This document shows, piece after piece, positions 13,365 through 24,782 of a stretch of DNA of 64,000 nucleotides (positions within the stretch are counted from its first letter, which is position 1; each line of letters begins with the position of its first letter). The notes beneath the pieces are model-generated. The model did no database searches. It had not been told where the DNA came from and saw nothing but the letters and a program-made list of their open reading frames with translations. Origin of the DNA: Paramacrobiotus metropolitanus (lineage: Eukaryota > Tardigrada > Eutardigrada > Parachela > Macrobiotidae); NCBI RefSeq assembly GCF_019649055.1, contig NW_026570371.1:124001-188000 (forward strand), given 5' to 3'. Position numbers and translations under genes: made by a program.

Positions 13365-14926
13365 ACAAGTGATCAGTATTTTAGCAACTGGATGGAGGTG
13401 TACATTGCCAGCAATCGCGTTGTCGCTCTGTGCTTTCCTTATAAGTACCGGATGTTTTCCCGGGAGAAATTAGAGTACGCCACGATTGCGGTGCTATGGA
13501 CGGGTGCGCTCGGTCTTGGGTCCTTCGGTTACTTCGATTTAGGTAAACGCGTTAACGCTGCTGTGCGCGTCAGTAAACAGCTGACCTTTTATGCATTATC
13601 TGGTCGTGGTCATATCAATCATGGTGCCGCTTCTATGTTTTATTTTTGAGATGCGCGCTTTAGTTTGCTCACTGAGAAATACGTTCATAATTGTACACCA
13701 ACTTCGTATAGCACACACCGCATAGAAATAATTACATAATTTTTAAAAATAGGGAAAAAAAACTGTAAAAGCCAATATTTTGTTAATTTAAGTATTTATC
13801 CGACAAAAACTGAGCAATGTTTACCATCTATTCAGTTAAGGAAGAACACAAAATTTGTTTGCAACTGCTAACGTGAAATGTCGTGCAGGATAAAACAGAT
13901 ACACCAACCGGCAACCACACTTTACTCTTCCTGTTTCTGTTTACGACGAAGCGTCCTTTTGGCGCACTCTCTTTCTCGGAAGCAACTTAATGACCACTGT
14001 TAGCTATAGTTTGTCCTAGCAGCCGCAAGGAGAAATATAAATATTTTAAATTACAGTATTCTTTCTCCACATTAACTTTTCGACGGCGATAACGATTTTG
14101 GCTGTTTTTTTAACGTTTGAATTTGTATCATTTTGAGTAGTGTTACGCGAATGCACTTTTTGTTATATTGATGGCCTTTGCCCAATAAATAGATACTTTA
14201 CGAATTGCAGCATGTCTTTATATAGCTAGGCAATGTACATTGTAACTATTTATTAATTTAGGTGTGCAGCATTTCGTGCTACCGATCGGAGCCTGTAGCA
14301 TTAGACAAAAGGACATCATTGGTCTCTTGGCGTTCGTTGCGGGATACTGCATGCCTCTAGCTACAGCCGGTGCTTGCTACGCCGCCATTTATGTGCGGAT
14401 GTTGATGATGCAACGTATGCGCATGCGACCACGGACCATTAGCGATGTCAGTAATATTGTTCAGACAGTTGCTGAAATTTCGGAAGAGTACAACCGACGC
14501 CGATCGAGAATCTTCGAGGTCCGACGCGTAAGCAAAGCCAACATGATGTTTGCTTCGTTCTCCTGGAATCTGATTTGCTACTCGATTCTGCCGGTGACCT
14601 TAACCGTGGCACCGTACCTCGTCAGAACGCCCGTCATATTGCTGCTGGGAATTGTACAACTATTGGGATACGTTGTAAATCCGGTACGTTCGCTCATTTT
14701 ATTTGTACTTGTTCGGCAGTTTGTGGCAAATTGATATATGCCGTCAACTGAAATTTTTCCCAAAAATGGATCAGTATTGCAGGTGGTTCTCTTTGCTATG
14801 AGCAAGGAATACCGGTCAGAATTTTGTCGATTCTGCAGTGCGATCTGGCACTGGGTTGTGCCAGGTTCAATGCCACACGGATCGAAAACTCCAAACAAAA
14901 CGTTGGGTACCAACCGTACGATGTAA
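13365..14926 (+). CDS. Divergent class A GPCR, N-terminal exons not located
   Basis: Three exons join in phase: 13365-13542, 14262-14683 and 14783-14926. The first covers TM3 to TM4 with SNRVVALCFPYKY, a variant of the E/DRY motif in which Asn replaces the acidic residue. The second covers extracellular loop 2, TM5, a basic third intracellular loop (MRMRPRTISDV and RRRSRIFEVRR), TM6 and TM7. The third starts after GYVVNP and continues VVLFAMSKEYRSEFCRFC, so the usual NPxxY is NPVVLF followed by an amphipathic helix 8 with cysteines suitable for palmitoylation. The protein would act as a plasma-membrane receptor; the ligand cannot be inferred. The start and TM1-TM2 are missing, so the given start is the first exon I can support and not an initiator codon. 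Confidence 0.7.
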
Positions 14927-15299
14927 TGGGACATTTCTTAATCTATGCTTAAGGACTGAACGAGACTACGAGTACTATTATCATAGGGAATGGTGCGATT
15001 GTACATGTCTCAAGATCTACTCGTACATTGCAGCCCAGACAACGACTAAAGGCCCCCACAGACTTCGGTTTGTCGCACGTTTGAAGCGAGTGTCAAGCAA
15101 TGTTTGACGCAAGTATGTGTAGAAACCGTAATTCAATGAGTGTAACTCATGTCAAACAATGTATGTGGGGAATCGAAAACTGTGTGACAAACAGGCGTTT
15201 GTCACACAAAAAATCGGTGTTTGAAGGGGGAGGGGAAATCGTTCCTCTTCAAGCATGTTTGAAGGCCACTAGCCAATGCGGGCGTGCTGACCACAGTGA

Positions 15300-15572
15300 C
15301 GCAATCCTTGTCTTTGGTGCCGGACTGATGACACATATAAAAAGCTACCGATGAAGCGGAACGCGTGGAAAGCGATTGGCCTTGAAATCAACTTTCCGGC
15401 GGAAACGTGCAAAAAGAAATGGAATACCTTATATACATCATTCCGCCGTGCATCTAAGCCCAAACCAACTGGTTCTGGTGCTCCAGTTAACCCGAAATGG
15501 AAATACTTCGACGCAATGCAGTTTGTGGCTCCCTTTTTAGCATCACGCAAAGGTTTTCCAACAGCTTTTTAG
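15300..15572 (+). CDS. Harbinger-associated MADF (Myb/SANT-like) DNA-binding protein, partial
   Basis: Harbinger elements encode a second protein with a Myb/SANT/MADF trihelix that binds the element ends and brings the nuclease to DNA. Here the frame reads NPCLW, then TYKKLPMKRNAWKAIGLEI and CKKKWNTLYTSFRRA, matching the P-LW, AW-xI and C-xxxW-LR-xY signatures of MADF. The frame is open only from 15300. The codon before it is TGA, directly after an AG, and I could not find an upstream exon with the domain's first helix. The first ATG is at 15351, inside the domain. So the gene is either spliced in a way I cannot see or lacks its N-terminus. Its 3' end overlaps the nuclease frame on the other strand by 86 bases. 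Confidence 0.65.
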   Translation, partial: RNPCLWCRTDDTYKKLPMKRNAWKAIGLEINFPAETCKKKWNTLYTSFRRASKPKPTGSGAPVNPKWKYFDAMQFVAPFLASRKGFPTAF

Positions 15573-16560
15573 TACGCAGGTAATTGTGAAGTACAATACA
15601 GGCGAGAGTTATTGTAGTCATCATAACAGGGCCGTAATGAGATGTCCGATGAAAAATTTGCCAGCGGTTAGCCATAATGCCGAAAGTGTTTTCAACAACC
15701 CGCCTAGCGCGGCACTGACGATAGTCGTAAATTCTTCGTTCGAGTGGAACGTTTTCTCCGCCGAATGGTTTGACGATATGCTCGCCAAGGGGAAATGCAT
15801 CGTCGGCCACAAAAACATACGGTGCCACAAGCGAACTTCCGGGAAGTTTCTCCGGACCCGGAAGCGCAACAGTGCCGTCGATGATATACTGTCCTAACTT
15901 CCGTTTTGCAAACGTACCGCCATCGCTTTGTCGCCCAAAGCCACCAACATCCACCGCTATGAATCGATAGTCTGCATCCGCAACAGCCATCAGCACAATA
16001 GAGAAAGTGGATTTATAATTGCGATATTCACTTCCAGAATTTGGTGGCGCTGTGATAACTACGTGCTTCCCGTCAATAGCTCCGCAACAGTGAGGGAAGT
16101 TCCATTTAAAGGCAAAATTTTTGGCGTGTTCTTTCCACATGGCTTCCGTCGGGACAGGTAAATATATGCGATGTAACTCTTCCCAGATTACCGTGCAAAC
16201 TTCCTTCACGATATCTGCGACAGTACTGGAGCCCATATAAAACCTGGTGGCCAAATCAATTTGTGAAGCGCCAGTAGCCAGCAGTTTTAGCGTTATCGCA
16301 AGCCGCTCTTCCGGTGGAATTGGGAAACGATGCCGGCGAAGATAATACAATTTCGGCCCAACCATCTTCAGCAGCTTGTCAAACTGAGCAGGTGACATGC
16401 GAAAGTATGAAAAAAATCGCTCCAGATCTTTTTCCCGCAAATCACTAACGGTGCGATAAAACTCGCTGGAACGTGGCCTGTCCAAATTCATTGGGCGCAT
16501 ATACAGTGCACGATTTATAAAAACGCGATTCAAATATGCTGAGCACTGCACCAATGCCAA
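15487..16560 (-). CDS. Harbinger transposase (DDE nuclease, HARBI1-like)
   Basis: One uninterrupted frame of 357 residues from ATG at 16560. After an N-terminal helical region it shows the DDE nuclease core: first Asp in CCGAIDGKHVVI, second Asp in YVFVADDAFPL and catalytic Glu in VVENTFGIMANRW, followed by the usual TLACIVLHNYLR. The length is normal for the family (about 350-400). It would cut and rejoin the element ends at TWA target sites together with the MADF partner. The last 20 or so residues overlap the convergent MADF frame, so the real C-terminus might be a little shorter. With no stops or shifts, it looks functional. Confidence 0.93.
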   Translation of the reverse strand: MALVQCSAYLNRVFINRALYMRPMNLDRPRSSEFYRTVSDLREKDLERFFSYFRMSPAQFDKLLKMVGPKLYYLRRHRFPIPPEERLAITLKLLATGASQIDLATRFYMGSSTVADIVKEVCTVIWEELHRIYLPVPTEAMWKEHAKNFAFKWNFPHCCGAIDGKHVVITAPPNSGSEYRNYKSTFSIVLMAVADADYRFIAVDVGGFGRQSDGGTFAKRKLGQYIIDGTVALPGPEKLPGSSLVAPYVFVADDAFPLGEHIVKPFGGENVPLERRIYDYRQCRARRVVENTFGIMANRWQIFHRTSHYGPVMMTTITLACIVLHNYLRTKKLLENLCVMLKREPQTALRRSISISG

Positions 16561-16960
16561 ACCACACAGGCAATGCGCTTTTTACTGTTTTTTTTACGCA
16601 CACCTTCCATATTTTATGCACAATTAAGTTTATTAAAAAGGAATGTAAATTTTAGTGTTGTGCGGACTTTTGTGAAATGCGAACACACACACAATATAAT
16701 ACAATAATAATAGAATTATACGTCCAGCGCCCTTTGTGCCGGTCTTGGACTGCAGTACCAGCCCATGGACCGCCTACTTTTAGGGCTTGCTTCATGTTTG
16801 CCATGAAGTATATGGGATTGAGTAGTTTCAAACAAATCGTCTCACATTCATTTGTCTCACAATCATTTGCTTGAAACGCTTCACCTTGCAGCAAGCAGTT
16901 TTGTTCTACACTCACGGCAATCATTTCAAACGTGTGACAAACCGAAGTCTGTGGGGGCCT

Positions 16961-18017
16961 TAAGTTACGACTTCACCACTTTTCACTTACGATTCGCATT
17001 CAAACACGCATTCATTTTTCGCAATCGCAGTTATCGTATTGCTGCACACACAAATGTTGTAAATTCAATTTTCTGGACACGGTTTTTTAAGTAAAGGACA
17101 GTAGAGCCCGGCAAACAGTCCGGAAAACGGAAAGACAAATGCCTCGTATTTGATTGATAGAATTCTCTGACACTGCTGCACTCTGTAGCTACCACAAGTA
17201 CTGTACCTAGAAAATTTTTTGTACACTGTTAACTGCAAAACGGACGGTTGTAGCTTTACTATCGAAATGGGACAAATAAAAATAACTTGTTATTAATTTT
17301 AGTATCCAGTTTCACGCCCATCTAGTAAGTGCCTGACCGCTGAATAAGCAGTACATTTGAAAGTTGTAGGTACCAGATACCAAGGAGCCGAAAAAGCGCT
17401 TCAGGCAGCTAGACTCCGTAGCGTCGAACTAAAATCCACCGATGCTGTATCCCAGTAGACACCGCGAAAGGTAATGGATTTACTAGGGTTCTCACGTTGA
17501 TCGTTACGTAGTCTAACAATGATTCTTACGTACTCCGCTCGCCGATATCGCATTCTCTTGGTTTCGGCATCAACACGGCGTTCAGTTAAGTATTCAAAGC
17601 AAACCGCGCTGCCGGTTTATACTGAGGAGAAACCGCGCGGGATCCGCGTGATACTGTCCAAACTATGATGTCCTTTTTTTTATACTGCGCGAAATATTTG
17701 TGCACAAGCACTGTATTTGCCTATTTCATAAGACTAGTCAGTTTTGTACATGTAATCGGACGACCTTACGAACTCATGATCACCATCAGGCGTTGTACAA
17801 GTATAACACGCTGCTAACTTTAAAATGCAATTTTTTTATTTAACTCCATTCTTATAAAATGTCACGGCGTTAGCAAACGAGGAGTGACCTTCCAGAACGA
17901 GATTATGTGTTACATCTCTCAAGTACATAAACTAACACGTGTATAAATAATCAGAAAGCACACGTATACTATTGTATTGTATATCATTATCCTCCACAGC
18001 AGTGCAGATATTCGCTA
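16961..18017. other. Intergenic, no gene seen
   Basis: Right flank of the Harbinger element and 3' flank of the RNase T2 gene. No open frame with coding character on either strand and no tRNA-like fold that I can recognise. Confidence 0.5.
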
Positions 18018-19255
18018 TTATGGTCCGCGTGGATTTCTTCCGCGACCGCCAGCGCGATTCGACGTGCGGCTGGCACTAGGCGGCAGCGGTGGATACAGCA
18101 ACCGCCCGTTCTTCGGACACGACGCCGTTTCTCGTCGCATAATATCTTGCGGGCAGTCCATCAGCGTCAGATCCTTCGTCAAACAAAGCCGGATTTCTGC
18201 CAAATAATGCTGCTGGGTATCCTTGCGGTACGCGCAATGCACGCCCACTTGCTTATTAAATCCTTTGCGCAGCGCCGCCATCACGGCGTCCTGGGTGTAG
18301 GTCTTGCTGACGCTGGGCACAATGTTGGCCGCCTGCAGGGCGTTGTACAGGTTGTACTGTTTGTAGAACTGCAGCAGTTTGTTGAAGTAGTTGAACTCGC
18401 CGGCCAGGGCGGGTACGCTAGCGGCACAAGTGCCGTGCTTGGTCCATTCGTGGGCCCAGAAGCTGTCATCTGGTTTGCTGGTGATCAGGTTGGGCCACAC
18501 GGTCTGCAGGTCCTGCATGAGCGGTTTCAGGATGTCCGCTTTGAATGCCGTTCGGCTGCATGTGTCCGGACCCATCGATTTGATTTTGGACGGCCATAAA
18601 CCGTGAACGGTCCAACCCTGAATTATTATATTACAATTATTAAAAAGTATTATCACAATATTTTAGTAATATTAATAACCGCAGCAATGTTTACTGTTTA
18701 TCTCCACATTGCATAACAAAAAATCAAAATGACAGTGTTAGAATAAACTGGGTGTGCAAAACTTAATAAAAGGTGAATAATATAATATTATTAGTATGAA
18801 ATAAATCAAATAATTGTCTCATGGCAGACCACACAAAGAGCGAAAGGTCAACTATACTGCGTACAGCGTACTGATTGAAACTGCGCATTACCGGCGATTC
18901 TTTATGCACTGCAAAGGTGTTTTCAAGAGCATGTTTATAATAAAAATAAAAATATTCCCGTAAATTTCCAAACTTAATCTGTATAAGTCACGGAATGCTA
19001 AATTTTCTTGCTATCCTCGTCACATTGAGACCTTACCGTCTGCGATAATCCAGGCGGGAAACCACATGTCGCACTCGCGGTAAAATGTCCATCCACACAA
19101 GCTGACGCCGGCCATTGTTGCGCAAACAACAGGAAATCAAAGTCATCGTTCTGCGCGTTTTTCGCGCGATCATTGGATGCGATTTTTCTGGACTGGAATC
19201 CATCCATGGAACACATTGCAATAAACGTCAAAAAGTAAACCGCAATGGTCCGCAT
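18018..19255 (-). CDS. Secreted RNase T2 family ribonuclease
   Basis: Two exons on the minus strand, 19255-19037 and 18617-18018, joined in phase 0 and giving 272 residues. Residues 1-20 form a signal peptide. FLLFAQQWPASAC is the family's N-terminal strand and first cysteine. Catalytic site CAS-1 is GWTVHGLWP (His78) and CAS-2 is FWAHEWTKHGTC (Glu130, His134), so all catalytic residues are present. RNase T2 enzymes cleave single-stranded RNA through 2',3'-cyclic intermediates in lysosomes or outside the cell. Family cysteines continue to near residue 250 (CLTK, MDCPQDI, SCPKNG). The C-terminal tail is Arg/Gly/Pro-rich (SNRAGGRGRNPRGP), which is uncommon. The ATG at 19255 is chosen for its signal peptide. 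Confidence 0.92.
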
Positions 19256-20751
19256 GGTGAATGGTATCTCTAGTCACGACTCACTAGGAGCAAAATTTCA
19301 CATGCAAACACTATTCTAGAACACGTGCCCAACTGACAAAATAAAATCTGCTAATTATTAGTTCAATGTGCAGAGAGTCAGAGACTACGCGCAAATAAGG
19401 TACGTATGGACCACATGTACCAATTACAAACCGTGGACCGCTACTTTATGCATTGTCTTCACAATCATCGGCTCCGGTCAAGAGCAACGTCTGAAGGATT
19501 TCATAAAGGATGCGACTGACCTTTTCCACGTATAGAATAACCCTCCAAACAAATGCTATCGGATCTGTCACTAACAAAGTTCCGTGCAGTTTCTACTTAA
19601 TTTTAGTCATTGCTTACAAATTTTATTTCACCCGTTCAGTTTTAAAGCGAGAGATTAGACAATTTTACGGCTGCAGTGAGCCATGTTTCACAATCCTCAC
19701 GTTCTGGCAGCTTATGGCACACTGATTTGCCTGAGGTTACACGCAGTGCCACAGTGGCTGCCAACTTATGTTTGTGTGCTTAGCTTCCATAATGTTTTCG
19801 TCGGTTTGTGTAATATTCATTTATAGAGTTTGATTCTACTGCAAAATATGAAACTCGTAGGATCTAAGTAATGAAACCATAAAATTACCAACCGGCTTTA
19901 CAATTAATTTATGTTTTATTCTAAAGCGAATTGGACACTGGACAGACACTGTTTCGAAAGAATCACTCGGATTCCCGGCTTAATTCACTTTAAACCGCAA
20001 TATCAATTACTCTCGAATCCGGATTACTTATTATTCAACGCAGTCAGTAAAAAAAGTAAAAGTACGCTAATTCTGGAAATAATATGACAGGCGATCCTCA
20101 GCTAATTTTTTGCTTTAACGACTGACCGACATCACACGATTCCTTTGTTTTAGTTTTGACCCACTTGTGCTCTCTCGTCGCACACTACCAAAATATTAAA
20201 TTTCCGTTGACTATTTCGCATTGATTTGCTCTGATACTGCTTTCCAGAGATTTACAAGACGAATGTAACGCGAAATCCGCTTTTCAGAATTTCATTCAAA
20301 TTAAAAACAGGCAGCAGAGGTACGTATAAAAGAAGTCAGGAACAAAAACCTCCGATGAGTGAAAAAGACAATTAAAAATACGTAATTAACAGAATCAGAG
20401 TAGGTTGCAAATTTGCATTGCTGAGGAAACACAAATGACACAGAAAACTGTTACATTCGAGGCGAGATAGACCAAGGTTGCAGATCCAAGTTTTAAAAAA
20501 TACAATCTCTTTCAAAAAGAAAAGCTGCCGAAAATTCCAGGTTACATTTTGTCACAAGCGTGAAAAATTCCACATGCAATAAAAAAAATTTTTAAAAAAA
20601 ATGAAAACATTTTCCGCTCCGCATATCCTCTCGAACACGCATAAAAATGTTAAAAACCTTTCCGATGATAAAAAATCCGGGTTGAACAGGGCATCCTGAG
20701 TGAGTGTGCTGTCATCCTGAACTATGAGTTTCCGGCATCCGGTGTGAAAAA
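19256..20751. other. Intergenic, no gene seen
   Basis: Spacer between RNase T2 (5' end) and the minus-strand GPCR (3' end). Composition is AT-rich with A-runs near 20578-20605. The frames present (for example 19510-19725) lack domains and splice context. The RNase T2 promoter should be in the first few hundred bases. Confidence 0.5.
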
Positions 20752-23700
20752 TTACAAATCATCAAAACGGCGACTCAGCTGATTTTTATGCAGCATCTCA
20801 ATGCGCTCGCGAATGGTCGACGCGGAGCGCTCCAATCCATACGCATCCTTCCCGCAGTACGCTGTGCGCCACAAGTGGAACGATAAATAAATAATCGGTG
20901 ATGCCAGTGAGTATCCTAAACCTGCCGAGAAATAACGCCCGGAGTTAATAAATGTGGGAGTATTAAGCGGTGTAGTATATACACTCAAATCATCATGAAA
21001 ATCGATCTTGAAATACCGATTCCCATTTCCCGACTCGTATCCGTGACGCAATAAAATTACCAATACTTTCAGTTTTCATTATTTACTCTGAAATCTCCAA
21101 CAGGTCTTCTGTATTTCTCTTACCAATCATATACAAGATGGATGTGATAGCCAAGCTCACATCAATCCAGCCAACAACTTTGATGATCAGGACCGTGTAA
21201 TATGAACCTAGAAACATGCAGGTTTATAACCACCTCGCCGCAGTCAAAAACAGTCTTGACCGGTAAAACAAATATAAAATTAATAATTAAATTTCTTTCT
21301 TACCCCAAAATACGATAAACGCCAGAGCCAGTGCCACGGTCAACCGCACAATGTGCCTATTGTCCAGAACGGCTTCATCATCGAAGCTACTGTGGAAACG
21401 TCGCACACCCAATTTCGTACGCGGACGCTCTAAAAGAGAAATTTTTTTCTTTATGAGTTTTGAAAGATAAAATATCAAAAATTCTCAACAATCCTTTATT
21501 TCAATCACTTGTCCTATTTTAAAACTGCCGAAAGAATGAAATCTTGCTATGTCACTGATAGCCGTCGTTCTACGAATTCATACTTCGAATCTTATATTAA
21601 AGCCCGTCAGCTGTCAGCATAACACGGTAATTATCAAAATTAATGTAACAGTGCTGTATGCAGACAAATTAGGTGGAGAAACAATGCTTCAAAATGATTT
21701 TAACCAGGGAGAAATTCATGATTCAAAAACTAATCCCTCTACGAAAACTAAACAGAACACCCGTGTTGAGCGTTAATTAAGCATACTTTTTAACTACTAA
21801 ACTGTAATCGGGAAGGAAAATGTTAATCCTTAAAGACAATTTATTACGTTACGACTGTGTAGGACGCCTCACCTGTCTTATTTCGCTTCAACCGAATGTA
21901 ATGAACCAACAATGCAACAAGACAGCAAACAATAAAAAAGACTGGAATCAAAAACGTGGTGGAAATGGACACCATATCAACAACAATCTGCTTCCATGGA
22001 GGATAGTAATGCCCTCGCGAAACACAGTCCATTGTAGCCGGGACACGCACGGGTACCGTGTGATTCACATCCACCTGGCTAACTTCACTCGGCACTACCA
22101 CCAACTGCAAGGAAATCATAATACTGTTTATTGACTTAATAAATACCACTGTTTATGAACTGATTTTTAAATCCTACACATGCTTCTTAATCCTACTCAT
22201 GCAGACATGCTAATCATCTTACGTCAGATTTAGTAAATGTGCAAACAGCGTTCTTAATATTTACTGGCACTTAACAGAATCACTTGCGTAGTTATTTAAT
22301 TAATTTAAGTTTGCCGTTGATGCGTTTTATTCGCGCGTTTTCATGTATTCTCTATGTGCGGTTTATAAATTTACTTGATGTAATTACATAGCTACGTAAA
22401 TGGTTCTAGTAAATGCCATGTCGTAACTGTAAGCGAAAGTGTCAAATTTCTTGACCTGACGAGCAATTCTGTCTCATCAATCACGAGAAATCTGCATGGC
22501 GCATGCCATCACAAGCTGTGCATAATTATGACAAAAATATTGTCTATTTCTTAACAAATTAATTATCATTACATTTTTACGATGAACTCTTTAATTACTA
22601 TTTGCATTACTGCTTTTCCGTACATAACAGAGCAACGGGGGAACTCGTATTACAGTAATTTTAAGGCTTAACCTCAATATTCTCAGGGTATTATTAGTCC
22701 CGCGGCAGATGTTTATTGTTCTCCACAGAATCCCCAAATTCCCACTTGTTTTCTGTTTTCTGACGATATAATTATACTCCAGATGCTGAAAGCAGCAACA
22801 TATATAGATCCTAAACCTGCAATTTTTCCCACCCATATTTACTTGGAAGATCCTTTTATTTTCAAAACAGCCAGCCCCAAGTCGATCCCCATACGAACGA
22901 TTACCGAAAAATCAATAGCAGGAATTTTAAGCTGACATGACGTAACGCATAATTACAGGGAGATGGAGAACTGCAGGTACAGCCTGATCACTGATCACGA
23001 CCATGATGCCCTGTTATTAATAATCACTTGTAAACTCACCGTCAGAAATATGAGTACCACTCGGTACAGTAGGAAGACTGTGACTACCGCTTGACGAATG
23101 CAATGCTGAATGTATCGGCCGGATCAGCAATTTTGAAGCAGTTAATTAATGACAACAACTCGCCAAATTTATATTCTCATAAATTACAAGACATGGTTTA
23201 TTTCAACAAGTTCACTCGCTTCAAGCTAAAATTACGGGAAATTCTTGACAACATTACAATACAGGGGGAAAGGCCTTTTGCGGCAGTCACATTTTCAAGT
23301 TGTTAAAAAATTAACAAAAGCTTTCCAGAAAACGAACAGTAGTAAGAAGCCTGTCGAATATAAGTACAGTAACATCATAAAAAAACAAGAAGTACAGATT
23401 CAATACAATGGTATGTAAAGGTTATTGCGTGAAAACAATTTTTATTGCAAATTTATCCATTTTATGTAAACGGTTCGATCATAACACTGAAACAATTTAC
23501 TTAAAAATTTACTTTAACCACCACAATTATTAATTTTTAGATTCGATGCTTTCGATCAATCCACAAGCTTTCAGATAAGCGGCACTGCGCAACAGGACTG
23601 CACTTTAGCTCCAAGGTTATGAACTGAACTTAAAGTGTATACTGTCCAGACAAGCCTCGGATTAGTGAGAACTGCCGATGGCACCTTTTTAAAGTTGTAT

Positions 23701-24782
23701 AAAAAGCTGAATCATCAGTCTTAAAGGTAAGTTTAACCAAACTGCAAGAAAAAGCGACTTCGGGTGTCAGGCTTTCCAAACAATATTTAAATTCCAAATA
23801 AAACACACTAATGCTGAAATTAAGGCGACTACTGCATTCGAAGTACTTGTAAATAAGAAAAACTTCAAAGTCAATACCGCACAGATTTTGTTGCCATCTG
23901 TATCAGCATTCCAAAATTCATTTTCGCGTTTGCTTTGTGACTTTTTGCCGATCACTTTATTCGCTCCAGACAGCATTCTATTATTAGTATATTTAATACT
24001 AATGAAATGGAGGACTAGCGAAAGACAAAATATTCACAAAACCCAGCGACCGGAAAAGAAACTTTAAAAACCAAGAAAATTTTGAACAAATCAATTAAAC
24101 CAATGTGAGGAATTTCGGTTCCATAGTTTATTTAGAAAACCTATCGGCTGGCAATATTTCAATTCGAAAATGGCAGCAAAATTGCTAAATTTGTAGCCAC
24201 AATTCCACAATCTATCCCGTTAGGATATTTTGAAATCTAGTAAATGGAATTTTCCCAACGTACGTGCTGCAGCGCCAAGAGGACCGCCAGCGCCCAAGCG
24301 GCAATCACCAGCTTCGTCAGATGTCGGGGCTTCTTGACAGGTGTGCCCAGCGCGTTCTTCTCCGGTTTCTGCACCACACACGACCGACACCGATCCACCG
24401 CCCACGCCACGGCAATATAGGCCCCCGCATTGATGCTGAAGGCCTCCACGGTGCGGTAGAAACGGCAGTCCCCATCGAACCACCCCCCGATACTGTGCCA
24501 GGCCGCGTTGATGAACATACAGAAGAAGATGACGTACAGATTGGCGCTGCCCAGACTGATCACCAACGACCGCACAGGCACCTGCGTGAAGGCGGGCCGT
24601 CGACTGGCCAGCGAGATGATGGTGATGTTAAGGATGAAGCCGACGGAACCCAGCGCCAGGAGCGCCAGGATTTCGGGGTCGGCATAGCTGACACCCGTGC
24701 CCGGGATGAGGGAGTGATTGGAGGGGTCGGTGGTGTCCCAGTCAGTGGTTGTGTTGCTGCTGGTGTAGTATAGAGCGTCCAT
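20752..24782 (-). CDS. Class A GPCR with DRC motif, complete (376 aa)
   Basis: Five minus-strand exons join in phase: 24782-24264, 22104-21873, 21429-21304, 21207-21124 and 20921-20752, totalling 1,131 nt with stop. Exon 1 encodes an N-glycosylatable N-terminus (NTT, NHS) and TM1-TM4; TM3 ends AWAVDRCRSC, a DRC version of the E/DRY motif. Exon 2 holds loop 2 with its cysteine (ATMDC) and TM5, exon 3 TM6 (FIVFWGSYY), and exons 4-5 TM7, ending LGYSLASPIIY where NPxxY is usual. WFDGDC before TM3, together with DRC, recalls the GnRH/AKH/vasopressin receptor group, but this is only a suggestion. The first intron is long (2.16 kb) and contains repeats of no clear type. An alternative acceptor for the last exon at about 21056 would insert a soluble segment and break TM7, so I prefer 20921. 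Confidence 0.85.

Larger units (their letters stand above)
15050..16960. mobile_element. PIF/Harbinger DNA transposon, 1,911 bp
   Basis: The ends are 36-bp terminal inverted repeats (15050-15085 and 16925-16960) differing at one position and beginning AGGCCCCCACAGACTTCGG. Both ends are flanked by TAA (15047-15049 and 16961-16963), the 3-bp target duplication typical of this superfamily. Inside are a DDE nuclease on the minus strand and a MADF-domain frame on the plus strand, the usual two-gene content. The near-perfect ends and open nuclease frame indicate a recent insertion. It lies between the divergent GPCR and the RNase T2 gene and interrupts neither. Confidence 0.93.

Noticed and set aside
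18147-18599. 150-residue plus-strand open frame
   Set aside because: Antisense shadow of RNase T2 exon 2.
20922-21063. Longer last exon of the minus-strand GPCR
   Set aside because: The upstream extension is open, but using the acceptor just before 20921 rebuilds a continuous TM7 with LGYSLASPIIY, whereas the long form splits TM7 with a soluble segment.
23041-23097. Minus-strand exon-like block (IRQAVVTVFLLYRVVLIFLT followed by GTGAGT) inside GPCR intron 1
   Set aside because: Hydrophobic and with a good donor, but exon 1 already supplies TM1-TM4 and joins exon 2 in phase; adding this block would insert an extra membrane segment.
24264-24773. 169-residue plus-strand open frame
   Set aside because: Antisense shadow of GPCR exon 1, rich in Arg, Gln and His with no domain.
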